Shown here one piece after another: positions 36,601-49,600 of a stretch of 64,000 nt of DNA. The stretch spans positions 111,917,308-111,981,307 of the forward strand of contig CM036618.1 of the NCBI GenBank assembly GCA_020746105.1, read 5' to 3'. This DNA comes from Trogon surrucura (Eukaryota; Chordata; Aves; Trogoniformes; Trogonidae). The translations under genes were made by a program, and so were the position numbers. The notes under the pieces are model-generated. The model did no database searches and had not been told where the DNA came from. It worked only from the letters and a program-made list of their open reading frames with translations. The first letter of the stretch is position 1. Each line of letters starts with the position of its first letter.

Positions 36601-39600
36601 AAAGCTTTTGAAAAAAACAATGAAATCTTTCTCAGGGAAGAGTTTTCAGTTACCATAGTCTGCATGTGAAATGGTAACAAGATGTGTTTTCCATGAGTTT
36701 TCAAAAAACACTGTTGACATAGATTATTTCTGTTAAACTATATGCAGTTTATGCTTTTAATTTATGATATTTTTAACTTTACCTTGATGATTACACTTCT
36801 CAGCAACCATTTCATCCTGACATGCTAAAAAAAGTGATTATTAGTTCAAATTCTGCCATAGAAAATACATTGTGTTAGTATATATAGAAAGGCTGAATTT
36901 CTGAGAGAAATATGATTTCTGTTAACATTAACAAGTACGTTATTTTGTTTTGTCATGGTGGTAATAATTACATATATGTTAATATCCTCTGTGTGCTTCT
37001 CTCTTACTTTCCTGTATCTATAGCTATATTTTAATTTAATTGATAGTGGATTCAAGTCATGAATTTTATTCATCCAAATATTTGAATAGTACAAGCCAGA
37101 GGCAGATTAAAGCTAACTGGAACCCACATGATTCAAGCTCTTGGCTCTCCTGCAAATATCAGTGGAATGCAAAGATGTTTGCAAACAGAACAAAGTTGTT
37201 CCCCCCTACCCCTCCAGCTGAAGGAGTTACCAATTTGCATATTGGAGAGGTTGTGGTGGCCTGAACACAATTTAAAAGCCTTCAGATACTGAGTGAGGAT
37301 GCTCACTTGCTAGGTAGTTGCTATTTCCTTTAGAAATTACATTCTTTTGCTGTTATTTCTTCTTGCTATTGTGAGCTCAGTCTCTGCTTCTTTAGAACTG
37401 AAGCCGTTACTTCTACTTTCACTGAGAGTTTGAACTGACATTGAATATTTATCTTGGGCAGTGGAAGCCCCAACAAGGGGACATTAGATTTACACCTTTC
37501 CAATGACATAAAATGCTGCCTAGCATCCTTTGTGTTGTTTTGTTGTTTTGTTTTTTTTTAAAGAGAGAATAAACATGGCCAAAATATGTTAAAACCAACA
37601 AAGTCTTAGGAAAAAACTCCTCCACGACTTCTGCAATGCTGTTGTAAGAGATTGATTCAGCCGATGTAGATCCATGACCTTTGCAAGGGCTTCCACTTGC
37701 TGCCTGTGTCATTACTCGATTTCCAATGGAAAGCAAGGGCATGACAAGTACTATGTGCAGCCACTTCCAGTCAGTGCTTATGATAGTTCTAACCTCAGGG
37801 TCAGGGAATGGTGTGTTTTGCAGTTTAATTCATCCACTATCTGGCCCCAACTCTAGAAAGAAGGGAAATAGGGGAAAGGCAGATAGGGAGTACAATTACA
37901 GGAAGCTTAATTCGCTACCTGTGAAGCAGCCAGCTATCTACCTTTCAGATGCGCAAAATACAGTCAAGAAACACTCACTATATCCACTTGTCACTCTGTG
38001 CTGTGTTTCTGATCTTGTTTCTTGTAATATTCCTAGAAGACGTGTTAACTGAATCCAACGTGTTAACTTGTGGACGTGCACCTTCTGATGCACCTGCATG
38101 CACGGGAGAAGGGATTAAAGTTCCTGTCCACATGGCCGAGGTTTGTATAACAGAGAGAGATTGGATGCTGGGCTGGTAAAATCCAAGTTAGACGTTTCAG
38201 TGGGACATGCGTGTGTGTAGGGCTGTCATATATGTGACAATTGTCAGGAAGACGAGTAAGACACAGTGCAGCTGGCACAGCCAGGCAGCACTAACAGGGA
38301 TGTAATTCTGGGTTGTGGACTGATGAATCCTAAACTGTGTCAAAAAAGGGCCTAGTGGTCACTTAGATGTCTATACCTTTGCTAAATTGTCTGTCACTGT
38401 CCAGTCTTAGGGTGTTCAGTCATCTTCAGCTGCAGGTGTATGTTCGAGGATTTGTACTAGTTACTCACACTGTTTTTGTGATTTAATTGTGACCCAGTGT
38501 TCTGCCCAAACATTTCAGCAGCCAAATGCTCCTTTGGTCTGGTAACAACATAAAAAAAAAAAAATAAAAATCATTAAACCTTTTTTTTCCCCAAGAAGAT
38601 TTACGCCATATCTTTGTTAGAGAGTAGCAACCCATTCAGAGTAGTTATATATTCCCCAGACACTACATATGAGGCTTGAGGAATTTACTGGTTTTGTTTT
38701 CGACATGTAGAATATATCATTTAAGTTGTTTATGTCCTTTTCCTCCTGATACCAGGATTGTCTTGAATGTAAAAGAAATCTTGATTTTGATTTATATTAC
38801 TCATGGCTCATTCACTCAGCCATCCAGATCGGTCATATATCTTTATCTATATTTGTTGTTGGAGTCATTAACTTGCATGCAATAGATAACTTCCTAGAGA
38901 TGTACAATACTCACACAACCAATAAATTTAATAAAGGAAAAAACAAAAGTCTGAGAAGTAAAATGCCAGTACTGACAATACTAATAATATACATTCTTGA
39001 CAGGTATTATGGGGCAAATACAAGTCTTTCTAGCTTCGTTGTAGTAATTTGTGGAAGTATTTCACTCTGATTTATATATACAAGTAAAATAACTAAAATA
39101 CAGTAACTATAAAGTGCTGGATGGCGTATACTATATATACAATGTATTACTACATATATGTACCCCAAACCAAGAACAGTAAAACTAATCAGTTGAAGGT
39201 GCACTTTAAATAAATTAAAAATACTGTATTAAATAATATTTTTTGGATTAGGGTGATAAGAAAATGCAATCTAATTTTACTTTTGTACTTTTAATCATCT
39301 TTCTTTAATTGTGTGTTAATGAGTTTAGCCAGCATAGCTGAAAAGTCTGAGCAACACAGTTATGTGGAAGAAACCCCACATACTGAAGAGAGACTTTCTC
39401 CTGCACATAAAGCAGCATGTGATCTAAATCTAACTATAGGATAGATATAACTTGAAAATTATACACCTGAAAGCTATGAATATGAAAACTGCAAATGCAT
39501 TTTTATTCGCTTGGGTTTAAAATGCGAAATTTATATATTAAAACATTAAAAACTTTTATCTTGCAATGAATTAGTAGGTCCCAGCTATCTCTTCTCAGTT

Positions 39601-40894
39601 TATGGAAATGAAAATGTTCTCTACTGAGGCCAGATTTTTAGGATCTCATCTGGACACTGATTTCTTTCTGTATTTCTTAAATTTCTCTATATTATCTTCC
39701 TCCTTTCATTACACTCTTTTCCTCATGTTCCTTATATCCTTCTGTTGTCCTTGCTGGTAGCTGTCTCCTGACTGGCTATAGGAATTGCCTTGATTTCTGA
39801 GGAATTACTTTTCACTGGAAACAAACTTAGTTAGAATACATTTCTTAGGCCCTTCTTGTTGAGGCACTTCCTCCTTCGAAAGAAAACATACTTTTTTTTA
39901 TGCCCCAGAGCAGTAAGCATGAGAAGACTTGGTGGCATCCACCAGAACACAGCAGGAAGCCATAGCACTGCTCCATTGGTGGTGGCCCCACTGAAGGTGG
40001 CACGGGACTTTGCTGGAGTTGGCACACCTAGGAAGACCTGGACCATCCATGGTGCACACTGAGGCCTCACTGCTGGGGATGAAGGATTGGATAAATCTAT
40101 TTATTCTTTGAGTGTTCTCCCACTATGCAGAAAGTACACTTTAAGCCTCAGAGCTGTTGTTTTTGGTTTGCTTGAACTATGTAATCAACCCAACTCTACA
40201 GAGCAGCTGTGCTATTATAGGTAGTTATTGTATTTGAATCAGATGATATTGAGCACATGAAGGACTACGATTTTTTTTTAATTACATTTTTGCTACAATG
40301 TTTCATTTGATAACAAATGTTAAGTCCAGCCAAAATGTAATGAAATTTCCTTTCACCTAGTTACTAATTAGCAACTACTGGCTACATTTACAGACATGCT
40401 TTATTGTTATTAATGTTATGAAAGGGGAAAATTGTTTTTTGCAGGAACAAGGGGATGAAATACCCTCACAATTATGCTAAAAATGTCATATAATTCCATT
40501 AAGAATATTCAAAGTCCGGTAGTACCATCTGGATATCCTTTTGCTGAAGCTTTATTTTTCACAATCAATATACCTTATCGCACATTTACTTGTTGGTGGA
40601 AAGAATAGTTGATGAGCACAAGACAAACAGAGCATGCTGGGTCTTTTTTTGCTTTATCTGAAATCAAATAGTTACACTCACTCAGAAAGTGCCTTTTAAA
40701 AGTTCTTTACTCTCTGTAGAATTTGAAATTTTGAAAACACTAAGGACAGACATCTAAGAAAGGGGCTTTCCTTATTAGACCCGAGCATTTAGACTAACCA
40801 GGAAAATTAAAGTTTAATAAGAACGAAAAAAAAAACCCTCTATATTTGAAGCAAAAATATCTTAGTGGTGGAGATTATTTGTTAGATAAATTTG
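33665..40894. other. Intergenic DNA, no gene seen
   Basis: AT-rich unique sequence with short C and A runs (about 36030-36050). A moderately GC-rich segment at about 39895-40080 stands out from its surroundings but matched nothing I recognise. No exon or RNA gene could be supported. Confidence 0.65.
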
Positions 40895-41459
40895 AAGGAG
40901 TGATTGTCCCTCTGTACTCAGCACTGGTGAGGCCAACACCTTGAGTACTGTGTTCTGTTTCGGGCACTGGATCATAAGAAAGACATTGAGGCACTGGAGC
41001 GGGTCCAGAGAAGGGCAGTGAAGCTGGTGAAGAGGTCTTGAGAGCACGTCTTATAAGGAGTAGCTGAGGGACTTGGGGTTGTTTAGTCTGAAGGAAAGGA
41101 GGCTGAAGGGAGACTTTTTCACTCTCTACAACTACCTGAAAGGACGTTGTAGAGAGGCGGGTGTTGGTCTCTTCTCTCAGCTTACAACCAACAGTACAAG
41201 AGGAAATGGCCTCAAGTTATGCCGGAGAGGTTTAGATCAGGCATTAGGAAAAAGTTCTACACTGAAAGGGTTCTCAAAGACTAGAACAGGCTGCCCAGGA
41301 AAGTGGTTGAAACGCCATCCTTGGATGTGCTTAAAAGCCGTCTAGATATGGTGCTCAGTAACATGGTTTAGAATTGGGTCTGGCAGAGTTAGGTAATGGT
41401 TGGACTTGATGATCTTAAGGATCTTTTCTAACCATAACGATTCTATGATTCCGTGATTT
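40895..41459 (+). mobile_element. CR1 LINE fragment, divergent subfamily
   Basis: Landmarks include GAGCGGGTCCAGAGAAGG, GGGACTTGGGGTTGTTTAG, AGGCTGCCCAGGAAAGTGG and TGGACTTGATGATCTTAAGG, ending at ATTCTATGATTCCGTGA. The TGGATGTGCTTAAAAGCCGT wording differs from the other copies, pointing to a separate CR1 subfamily. Multiple stops break the frame. Confidence 0.93.
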
Positions 41460-44016
41460 CTTTTCCATTTAGAGGAATTCTAATGGCGTGACAAGATATA
41501 TGGTATCATGATTTCTTTAAGAGCAAAACCAAGAACATTAACAATTTGTTCGCTTTTAACGGCATGATAATTAGTGGGAATTTAATGAGCTGCATGGAGG
41601 TGAAATTCTCAAAAATTATTTTAAAAGCTATCCAGTAATCTTTATGGTGGTAGATTACAGTGCCACGTTTTATAGGTTATGCTAAAAGCAGATTTCTCTA
41701 TTTGTTTTTGTGTTTGCACATTATCCTGGTGTTTCATGGAGAAGCTTTTAATACGATCAGAAAAAGCTCTGAAATACTTCTATTTTAGAGTAGACCTGTG
41801 AGTTATGGCCTTATAAGAGTGCATTGAAAAAAAACAAAAAAAAAAAAAGGTGTTTTCAAGTATGTGGACAAATAGCAGGGTTTGCCATGTCTTTCTCTTA
41901 GGAATTTGCTTTAAACCCTGAGATCGCATTGCGTCATTTATTACTGTACATTTCCACACACCCTTTTAAAAACACAGTCAATTCAAGATACTAACACACT
42001 TTATACATTTTACGTCCACTGGGATTAAAAAAAAAGCTGCAGCATCCCATTACTACCATGGTTTGTCCCCTGTGTAAAGAGTTTTCAGTGGTTCAGCTAA
42101 TTTACAGACCCACAGCTTTTTGCTCTTAAAACTCAGAAATGTCAACCATAGGTACAGTTGACATCTGGGACCTCTTTACTTCCATCAACGTGGTGATCAT
42201 GAATGAGCATTCAGCAAAACATAAGCTTTCTGGGAATTAAGATCATAAATACTAAATTGGGCAAAAAGTGTAATTTTACTTAAACATACTTGTACAAAAG
42301 TATAAATTATACAGAAAACTGCTTGGTGAAGTACAGTGTGCTTGACATGTTTTATTGTTTTAATATGTTTTTAGCAGTACATTTTAACCATTTTTCTTCT
42401 TATTCACCGAGTTATTATTAGGCAACTACAATTAATAATTTAAAGGGGCCTATTCTGGCTTTTATTACATTTATATGGCTCCCCTGACAGTAATGAGTGT
42501 TTAAAACATACTGTATATTCTGATATCTGGTTCATATAATGAATTTTGTGTTCTTTTCTGTAGGGTTTTAGAGAGGAAATTTCCACATTTGTTTTGCATT
42601 TGTGCTATCTATGTTTTCCTCAGACAGAAACTATGGTCTGGAGAGGCTTAACTACACCAGCTTTTTCTCTCTGAAACTTTCCAACATTGCTGCCTCCGTT
42701 TTGGTTCCCAGGGCTAGCAGAGCTGACGGCAGTAACCGGGATCTGGACGCTGTGTGGATGGGCTTTCAGACATCGTGTCACTTTATACCACCCCAAGGCA
42801 TCTTTGCAATGGTACCGAAGGGAACAAGGGCTTTATCCAACCTGTCCTTGGGAGCTCTGCTTGAGCTCGGACTCAAATTCACAAACCAAGTGTCTCAAAA
42901 AAGTTGCATTTGTGCTTAAAAAGCAGTGCACTTGGATATGAGACATTTCTGCAGCTTTAGTCTGACTTTCCTTACCTGGAAGTCATTAACTCACTTGTAA
43001 TTAAACGTGAAATGTGGGTCAGCTCTGTGACAGTGAGGACGACGAGGGAGTTTAGGTTTGCGTTCTTATTCCAAGTTAAAATGACAGAACCAGCATTGCT
43101 TAAATTACCAGGTAGGCTTTGTCCTATTCAATGACCCACTTCAGCCTCATTCCTGAAACTTTTCCAAATATATTTCTTTCACCTAACATATAGCAGGATG
43201 GCTGCAATGGAAGTATCCATAGTTTTGTGTGCAAGAGATACACATTCTTGCAGTCAAATGTGAAGATTGTACTGGACCCAGATCCTCAGGGAAATGATGA
43301 CTTGTGCTGCCACGATGCAGCATATACGTACTGCTTGTGGATGTTTCATTCCTTGGAAACTACATAACCAGTTGGTGACACTTCCATACCATTTGCACCT
43401 ACAATATTCACAAAGATCTGTGAATTACTATAGTGTTTCAGGAAGCATACCTTGTGAAGTCTTATCTTGTGGTTCCTGAAGATTAAAGATCCTATTGTGG
43501 GTTTATAGGAATGAGTAGGGAAAACATGTTACACAACAGAATCGTTTTATAATATTGTACTCTATCCATCTGGACAATCTTCAGGCCACGCTAGCAATTT
43601 TTATAGTAGCCCCAGATGTCAGATTTTTACATGGCTCAGAGATAACAGTCTTATTCTTTGATCATTTTTTCTCTCTTGGACAACATCTTACTCGTATGAC
43701 TTCAAGAGTATATTTTAGGCCCAGACAACAACAAAAAAACATCACAGGGAACTCTTGTATTTCTTTTCCCTTTTAACAGTATACATGGTAAGGAGTAGTG
43801 GCTAGATTGCAAATGCTGGGAAACAAAGTAAGTATATGCGGGCTTGAAGCTTGCAAGTGAATTCAATATTCATAAAATGTTATTATTCATTCTGAACATA
43901 TGACCAGCTTCCCTTTTTTTGTGGATTTACAGGTTTCAGGAATACCCTATACCCTCCATGGAACTGAATGATGACTTAATTGTTCTCGCAAATGACAGAT
44001 TTACTTGGCTGTGAGT

Positions 44017-44043
44017 TTATGAGGCAATAAATTTGCCTCATAA
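44017..44043. repeat. Perfect inverted repeat, 11-bp arms and 5-nt loop
   Basis: TTATGAGGCAA, then TAAAT, then TTGCCTCATAA. The arms are exactly complementary over 11 bases and the pairing stops at both outer flanks. It could form a small cruciform or hairpin, or be a symmetric protein-binding site. There is no evidence that it is transcribed. Confidence 0.85.
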
Positions 44044-44439
44044 CGTGCAGCGTTTACCCAGCACATCTCTATGATGCTGTGAGCTATTTATTACTAAGTG
44101 TGTGGAGGGAAGTGAAATGATCATATAAGCACTCAGAGGAGACATACTATGATAAAAAAAATTATATTCTTCCAACAACATCCTTTTGGTCTCTTATTCT
44201 GTTCCAAATTCCTTTCAAATATAGGTTTACTTATAGCAAAGGACTTACAGTGCTCAGTTGGAAATGGCTAAATGACATGTACGACCCAGGAATATTCGAT
44301 TTAATGTTAATATATAGGATAGATACTTGTACTCATACATGCTGGTGATACTATAAGAAAGAACAAATTAATCTGAATGCCTGTGCTAAATTAGACTAAA
44401 AAGCCATCTAGCAAAATCATAGATTTTGGGTAAGGCAGG

Positions 44440-44556
44440 AGATATAGAGATATATACATGCAATGATACATAGATACATAGATAAAAAACACACCTGCAC
44501 ACACACATATATATATATTTATACATGTATTAATATATATATGTATATATATATCC
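44440..44556. repeat. AT/AC/GATA-type microsatellite cluster
   Basis: A compound simple repeat: GATA-like units, a CACACACA run near 44500 and alternating AT dinucleotides to about 44555. Length variation between individuals is likely. Confidence 0.8.
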
Positions 44557-45902
44557 CCATGTTCATGTGAGTTTCCAGTGATGTGGAACTTGCTGGAGAA
44601 CACTGGAGATTAAATATATCCTGAATCAGAACTAATGCCTTTTATTTTATTTATTTTGCCTCAAATGCCATCTGTCAGACGTGTAACACTGAAAATGCTC
44701 ATCCATTGCACTGGTTGTTTTCATAATGATTTCAAATATATAAGATCATAACATCAGTGCCAGTAATTTAGTGGGCTGATATCTAAGTTCTGTGAAAATA
44801 AAGATCTGTTCTCAGGTTAATTCACTGTATGCAATGCATTGTATGAATAGTCATTCTCAGTGGTTCTAATGTACGCTAGGGCTAAATAAAGTACTTAAAA
44901 CCATCCCATGAAGTCTGTTTTCCACTTGATGTATACGAATAACTCCTCCTAACACTTGTGTGAGCTAAACCTTATTTATTGTGAACTGGAAGATAAATAG
45001 TTTAGTGACAAGAAAGTCCTGCTAAAGCAGTTCTGCACGTGAATGAAGAAATTCAATTAAAATAAAACAATTTTTCTCTTTTAAATAAAGTTATACCTTC
45101 ATCTTCCAGTGATAGTTGTCTCTACAGTCCAGTTCATGTTCACTAGTATAGATTCTGTAGATATACTCTGGGCACTATTATAAGGTAGGACTATTAATGA
45201 TGCTGTACATGGAGAGAACAGGGAGCAAGATCAGTTTTAGTCTTGGGAATATGGATTCATATTGGTCTGGAAAAAAAAGATAATGTCATCTCAATATTCT
45301 AATCCCTAATCCTGACTGTTTAAACTGTGAACATGCAAAGGGGCCAGGAGTGTTTCTACAGGATCTGGCTTCCAGGCTGGGCTATAGCAGATACTGCTGT
45401 GGCATCAACTTCTAACCTTATGCTCCACAGGTATGAGGAAGCAAATTCTTCATCACTTCTCTTGCATTTGCTGCTGTTTCAGTCCCTGAAACAGGATGGA
45501 TGTAGGACATTCAGAAATTTGCTTCACACCACATTTTTCTTCCTTTTCTGGAGGTCCCATCTTTTCAGTTGTGTCTCTAGCAACCTAAAGTAAGTTAGAC
45601 AGCCAGGTTGCACTGCCTACTGAAGTATAATATTCAGTGAGGTGTGCAGCTGTGACAAGGGACGGTAAGGTTTTTCCTTGCTGTGAGTTCTTCTATGAAT
45701 GGATCATTTTGATTTTTACTTTTCTTTAATCTTCTCACCCAATTCTAATGCAGGTGACATCGCTTTTTACTTAGCTGAGACCAGAGCTAGTTAGCAATAC
45801 CACGTGTTTCGGGAAAATCTGTGTTTTGTTCAGAACATTTGCTTTATTAATTTTATAGGTTCTGTATTTGTCTCCTGTTTTTAGAGCAAAACAATGCTCA
45901 AG

Positions 45903-46165
45903 AGATTCATGGAGTCGTTTAGGTTGGAAAAGACATTTAAGGTCATTGATTCCAACCATTACCTTGGCAATGCCAGGTCTATCACTAAACAGTGTCACTA
46001 AGCACCACATCTACACCTTTTAAATATCTCCAGGGATGGTGACGCAACTATTTCCCTAGGCAGCCCTTTCTGATGCTTAACAACTCTTTTGGTAAAGACA
46101 TTTTTCCTAATATCCCATCTAAACCTCTTTTGGTGTAACTTGAGACCATTTCCTCTTGCCCTGAA
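45903..46165 (-). mobile_element. CR1 LINE fragment, minus orientation
   Basis: Read on the plus strand it shows the reversed CR1 3' end: GTTTAGGTTGGAAAAGACAT, CTCCAGGGATGGTGAC, GGCAGCCCTTTCTGATGCTT and TTGAGACCATTTCCTCTTG. The copy is divergent. Its 5' limit (right side) fades at about 46165. Confidence 0.88.
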
Positions 46166-46670
46166 ACAACCAGAACAGGCACATTTAGAGTTAAGTCATA
46201 GGCCCTCTATGAGCAAAGCCAGTGAGCAGCATGAACGATGCTTCCTCAGCCTAAAAGCTGAGTGATGGCCCTGATCAACCTCCCATGGCACCCCCTGCCA
46301 CCTCCCCATAGTCCAGCTCAGCCTGGGACTGTCAGTCACTTGCCCAATGATGCTGTAGTAGTGCCGGTGTCCAGACCTGGGTAGAGCTTAAGTCTATGTT
46401 GCAGCCTCGTCTTGAGCCCAGTCTCTGGCATTGTCTCCTCTTGCTGCTGTTTGGACAGCCTGGCTTGACCCTGGCTCTTGTTCTCCACTTGTGGTGCTGG
46501 AGGTAGACCCTGCTGGCCCTTCTCAGCTACTATGGATCTCCACCCCCTGGACAAGGTTTCCAGAAGTGAGCACCACAGTTTCTTAGTGTGTTGGCTAAAT
46601 ATCAAGACAAAGAGGAGGGCAAGAAGGGGAGACAATGGCAGCTGCGATGTCAGTGATGGTTTTCCACCAT
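46166..46670. other. GC-richer segment of unknown origin, probably repeat-derived
   Basis: It follows directly on a minus-strand CR1 tail and differs from its AT-rich surroundings. A 99-codon frame on the minus strand (46336-46635) has no recognisable domain. The segment might be an inner part of the same CR1, another transposable element or unique DNA. I could not assign it. Confidence 0.35.
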
Positions 46671-49600
46671 ACTTTTCGCTAGCACTACATACACCGAGCT
46701 TTGCTCAAACTTTGTGTTGTTGCTATTTTATTACCATGATAGTGGTGACCCACACATGCTTGATCAGGTACAAGTGGTGTGAGATGGCTGTTTGTTCATC
46801 TGCTTGCAGGTATGTTGTTTAGTAACTCAACATTTTCCACGTCTCAGAGTATAATGCACGCTATAAGTAACTTATGGTAAGCTTAGATTTAGGCACTTTA
46901 GAATAGGACTCTGAAGACATGTATGTACATAGCTCAGGTTAAATCTGACTTTCTTTCCAAAAAGCAGGTGATTTCCTCACAGTCAGATTTATGGCAATCA
47001 GCAAACATTGACTGACAGTGAGAAGCCAAAAAAATCCAAAACTGGATAGCCAGAGAATGTCACAGCATGATTTGAAAAACTCTTTATAGAGGGATGCATC
47101 CTGATATTTTAATTATCCTTTCTGGTAATGTAATCAAAAGCTAATTATATATCACAGTTATTTGCAGTGATACACTGTGGAAAAGAATTGAGGAGGAGAA
47201 ATGAAACCAAAAAAAAAATCATAGTCTCATTTATTAAATCTCTGATTGAACTGTCCTTTTGATCAATGTAGACTTCTGACTGACATTTTTCCCTTTCAGT
47301 GCTGTCATTTTCATTCTATCATTCCTTTTCTACTTCATCTAATAAAGATTTATTCCTATATTTAAGGAAAAGTATGGACAAATTTGGACTGAATCACTTT
47401 GAATGGCTACTTTTACAGCTAGCTCTTAACTATAATCACAAACACGTCCCAGTTGCTATTACTGCTTCATATAGCTTCAGCTTCTTTTCCCCAGGAATTA
47501 ACTGCAAGGTAGTAGAAAAATCTTAATTCTGTATTTCATGTAGTTCATGTATTTCTCCGTAGACCCTTCCTACTTGTTGAGAGCTTTAGCCAGGAGTCAC
47601 CAAGCTCAGTGTGGTAAGTCTACAAGCCTGTGCAAATGTACGTGTTTCGATTACTGTGGCGGAGCAGATTCTGTTCAAGATTTAGCATCTAATGTGTAAA
47701 GTATAACATCATCTTACTCAGTGAGGCTTACTACCCTTGCCAATTTTTTGTTTTCATTAATTGCAAAAAGAAAAGGAGCTGCCATTATAGATGTGTCTGG
47801 ATACAGTTAAAACATAAAGATTTTAGGATGGATGAAGTTTCTATACTTTCACATGTTTTAGAAACGGCTAATAGATTATTTCCTAGTTTTATAATTAACA
47901 AATTCCCAGAGTTTGCTTTCAAACTTTATTTTTATTCCTTGTTAAAAATCCATATCCATGCTAGCTAGTAGTCACAGAAGTGTTAAATCAAATAGACAGT
48001 CATAAAATACACCCAAGAGACATAAATGTGAACACACAACTCTTTCCTCTTTGAAAAGCATGAAAAGGAGCTAAGGTATAAGAATTTTACAAGGTGAGTT
48101 ATATACTGTTTTGTAATGAAGTCTGGACAGCTAATTATTCATTAGTCCAGCTGTGCATTCCAGGAAAATAAATAAAATTAAGTTTGGGTAAGGCAAACAG
48201 CTGGAAATATATGAAAAGTTATTTTCTAGGCTTTACTTTTCTTCTATGACAGAATTGTTATAGAAGAAACTTGCAAAGAGAAAGTCCAAATGGATCCAGC
48301 TACACTGTGAAATCCCTCATCTTCCCCCACAGAATTGCAAGTATTGTCTAATACAATGCAAATTTTGGAATGCATTCCACATCTTTGGCAGTAGAGATGA
48401 TATTCTGCTTTCTATAGAAATCTGAAAGGAGTACTTTGTTCCAAGGATCTTGGAATATTTCTTCTAATATTAAATAGGCTTTGAGGCACTCTTCAGATTC
48501 AGATATAAAAATATTGCAATGTGTGACAGTGATAAATCTATGAGAGTGAGCTTCCATGGTTTGTCTCAAAGCACAGAATGAATGCTAAAAGAAGAAAAAA
48601 AAGAATTCTGACTCTTGGGTGTCTCCTTAAGCATGGAGATGATGATGACCTGTCCTATATTCAAGTTCCTAGAAAGCAATAGAAAAAAAAAAGAGGTATT
48701 CTAATATTTCCATTACTTTTTAGTTTACTTGGTCCAAGACATTTTTCTGTTGTGGGGACTATTTACAGAAAAAATCATGCTGAATTCTCAGTCAACGGTC
48801 CTTTCCAGAAATACTGATCCTCTTCTTTTTATCCACTGGAAAAAGCAACAATTATAATAAAGGATCATGTTTTTAAGAAGTGATATTGGTTAGGATTTCC
48901 CAGCCATAATACGGGTAGGCCAAAATCCCTAAATAAATATGTACTCTATTTATATATTATAAGCTTTCAGTCTGTCTTCTTAGAGAGAGACAAATTCTTT
49001 TTGGAAATGTATGAAATTTATTCTGTTTGGAGATAATCTCCTTTATATTGCACAGATTTTGAGTATTTCCCTTCCTCTGCTGCTTTTCAGGTGACATGTC
49101 CTGGCACAAAATATTTGCATAATCTAGGTGACTTATTTTATGGATTTTTTTTGGTGTGTTTTCTTCTGAAGCTAGGATATAAAAACAACCACTTAAATTA
49201 GTGACATTTACAAATAGCTGTGCATGATATCGTTCCTTCTGCATCATAGAAATAGAAAACCCATGTAATATAACCCATAAAGAAATATAAATTCACATAG
49301 AAAGCCCACAGAAACAGCTAGATAGCTGGTGCCTGCAGCCACTTCCACAATTTTTTTGTTTCACACATTGGCACACATTTCATTAAATGATGAAAACTTT
49401 GATTTCCTAGCACTTAGGTTGTGAAGTTGATTTTTCCAATGCAAACATCACGGTCATGATACTTCAGGCATTTTTGGATGCTTCTTCAGTTAAGTATGGA
49501 TTTTGTACTCACTCAACTATCTTGGTGATTATTGACTTCCTTTATGCCTGTTTCAGTGACAGGCAGTCGGTATCATATTTCTCTAATCCTTTCATCATTA

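Larger units (their letters stand above)
41460..45902. other. Intergenic DNA, no gene seen
   Basis: AT-rich unique sequence containing a CpG-enriched segment (about 42690-43070), a perfect palindrome (44017-44043) and an AT/AC microsatellite (about 44440-44556). No coding exon or RNA gene could be supported. Confidence 0.65.
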
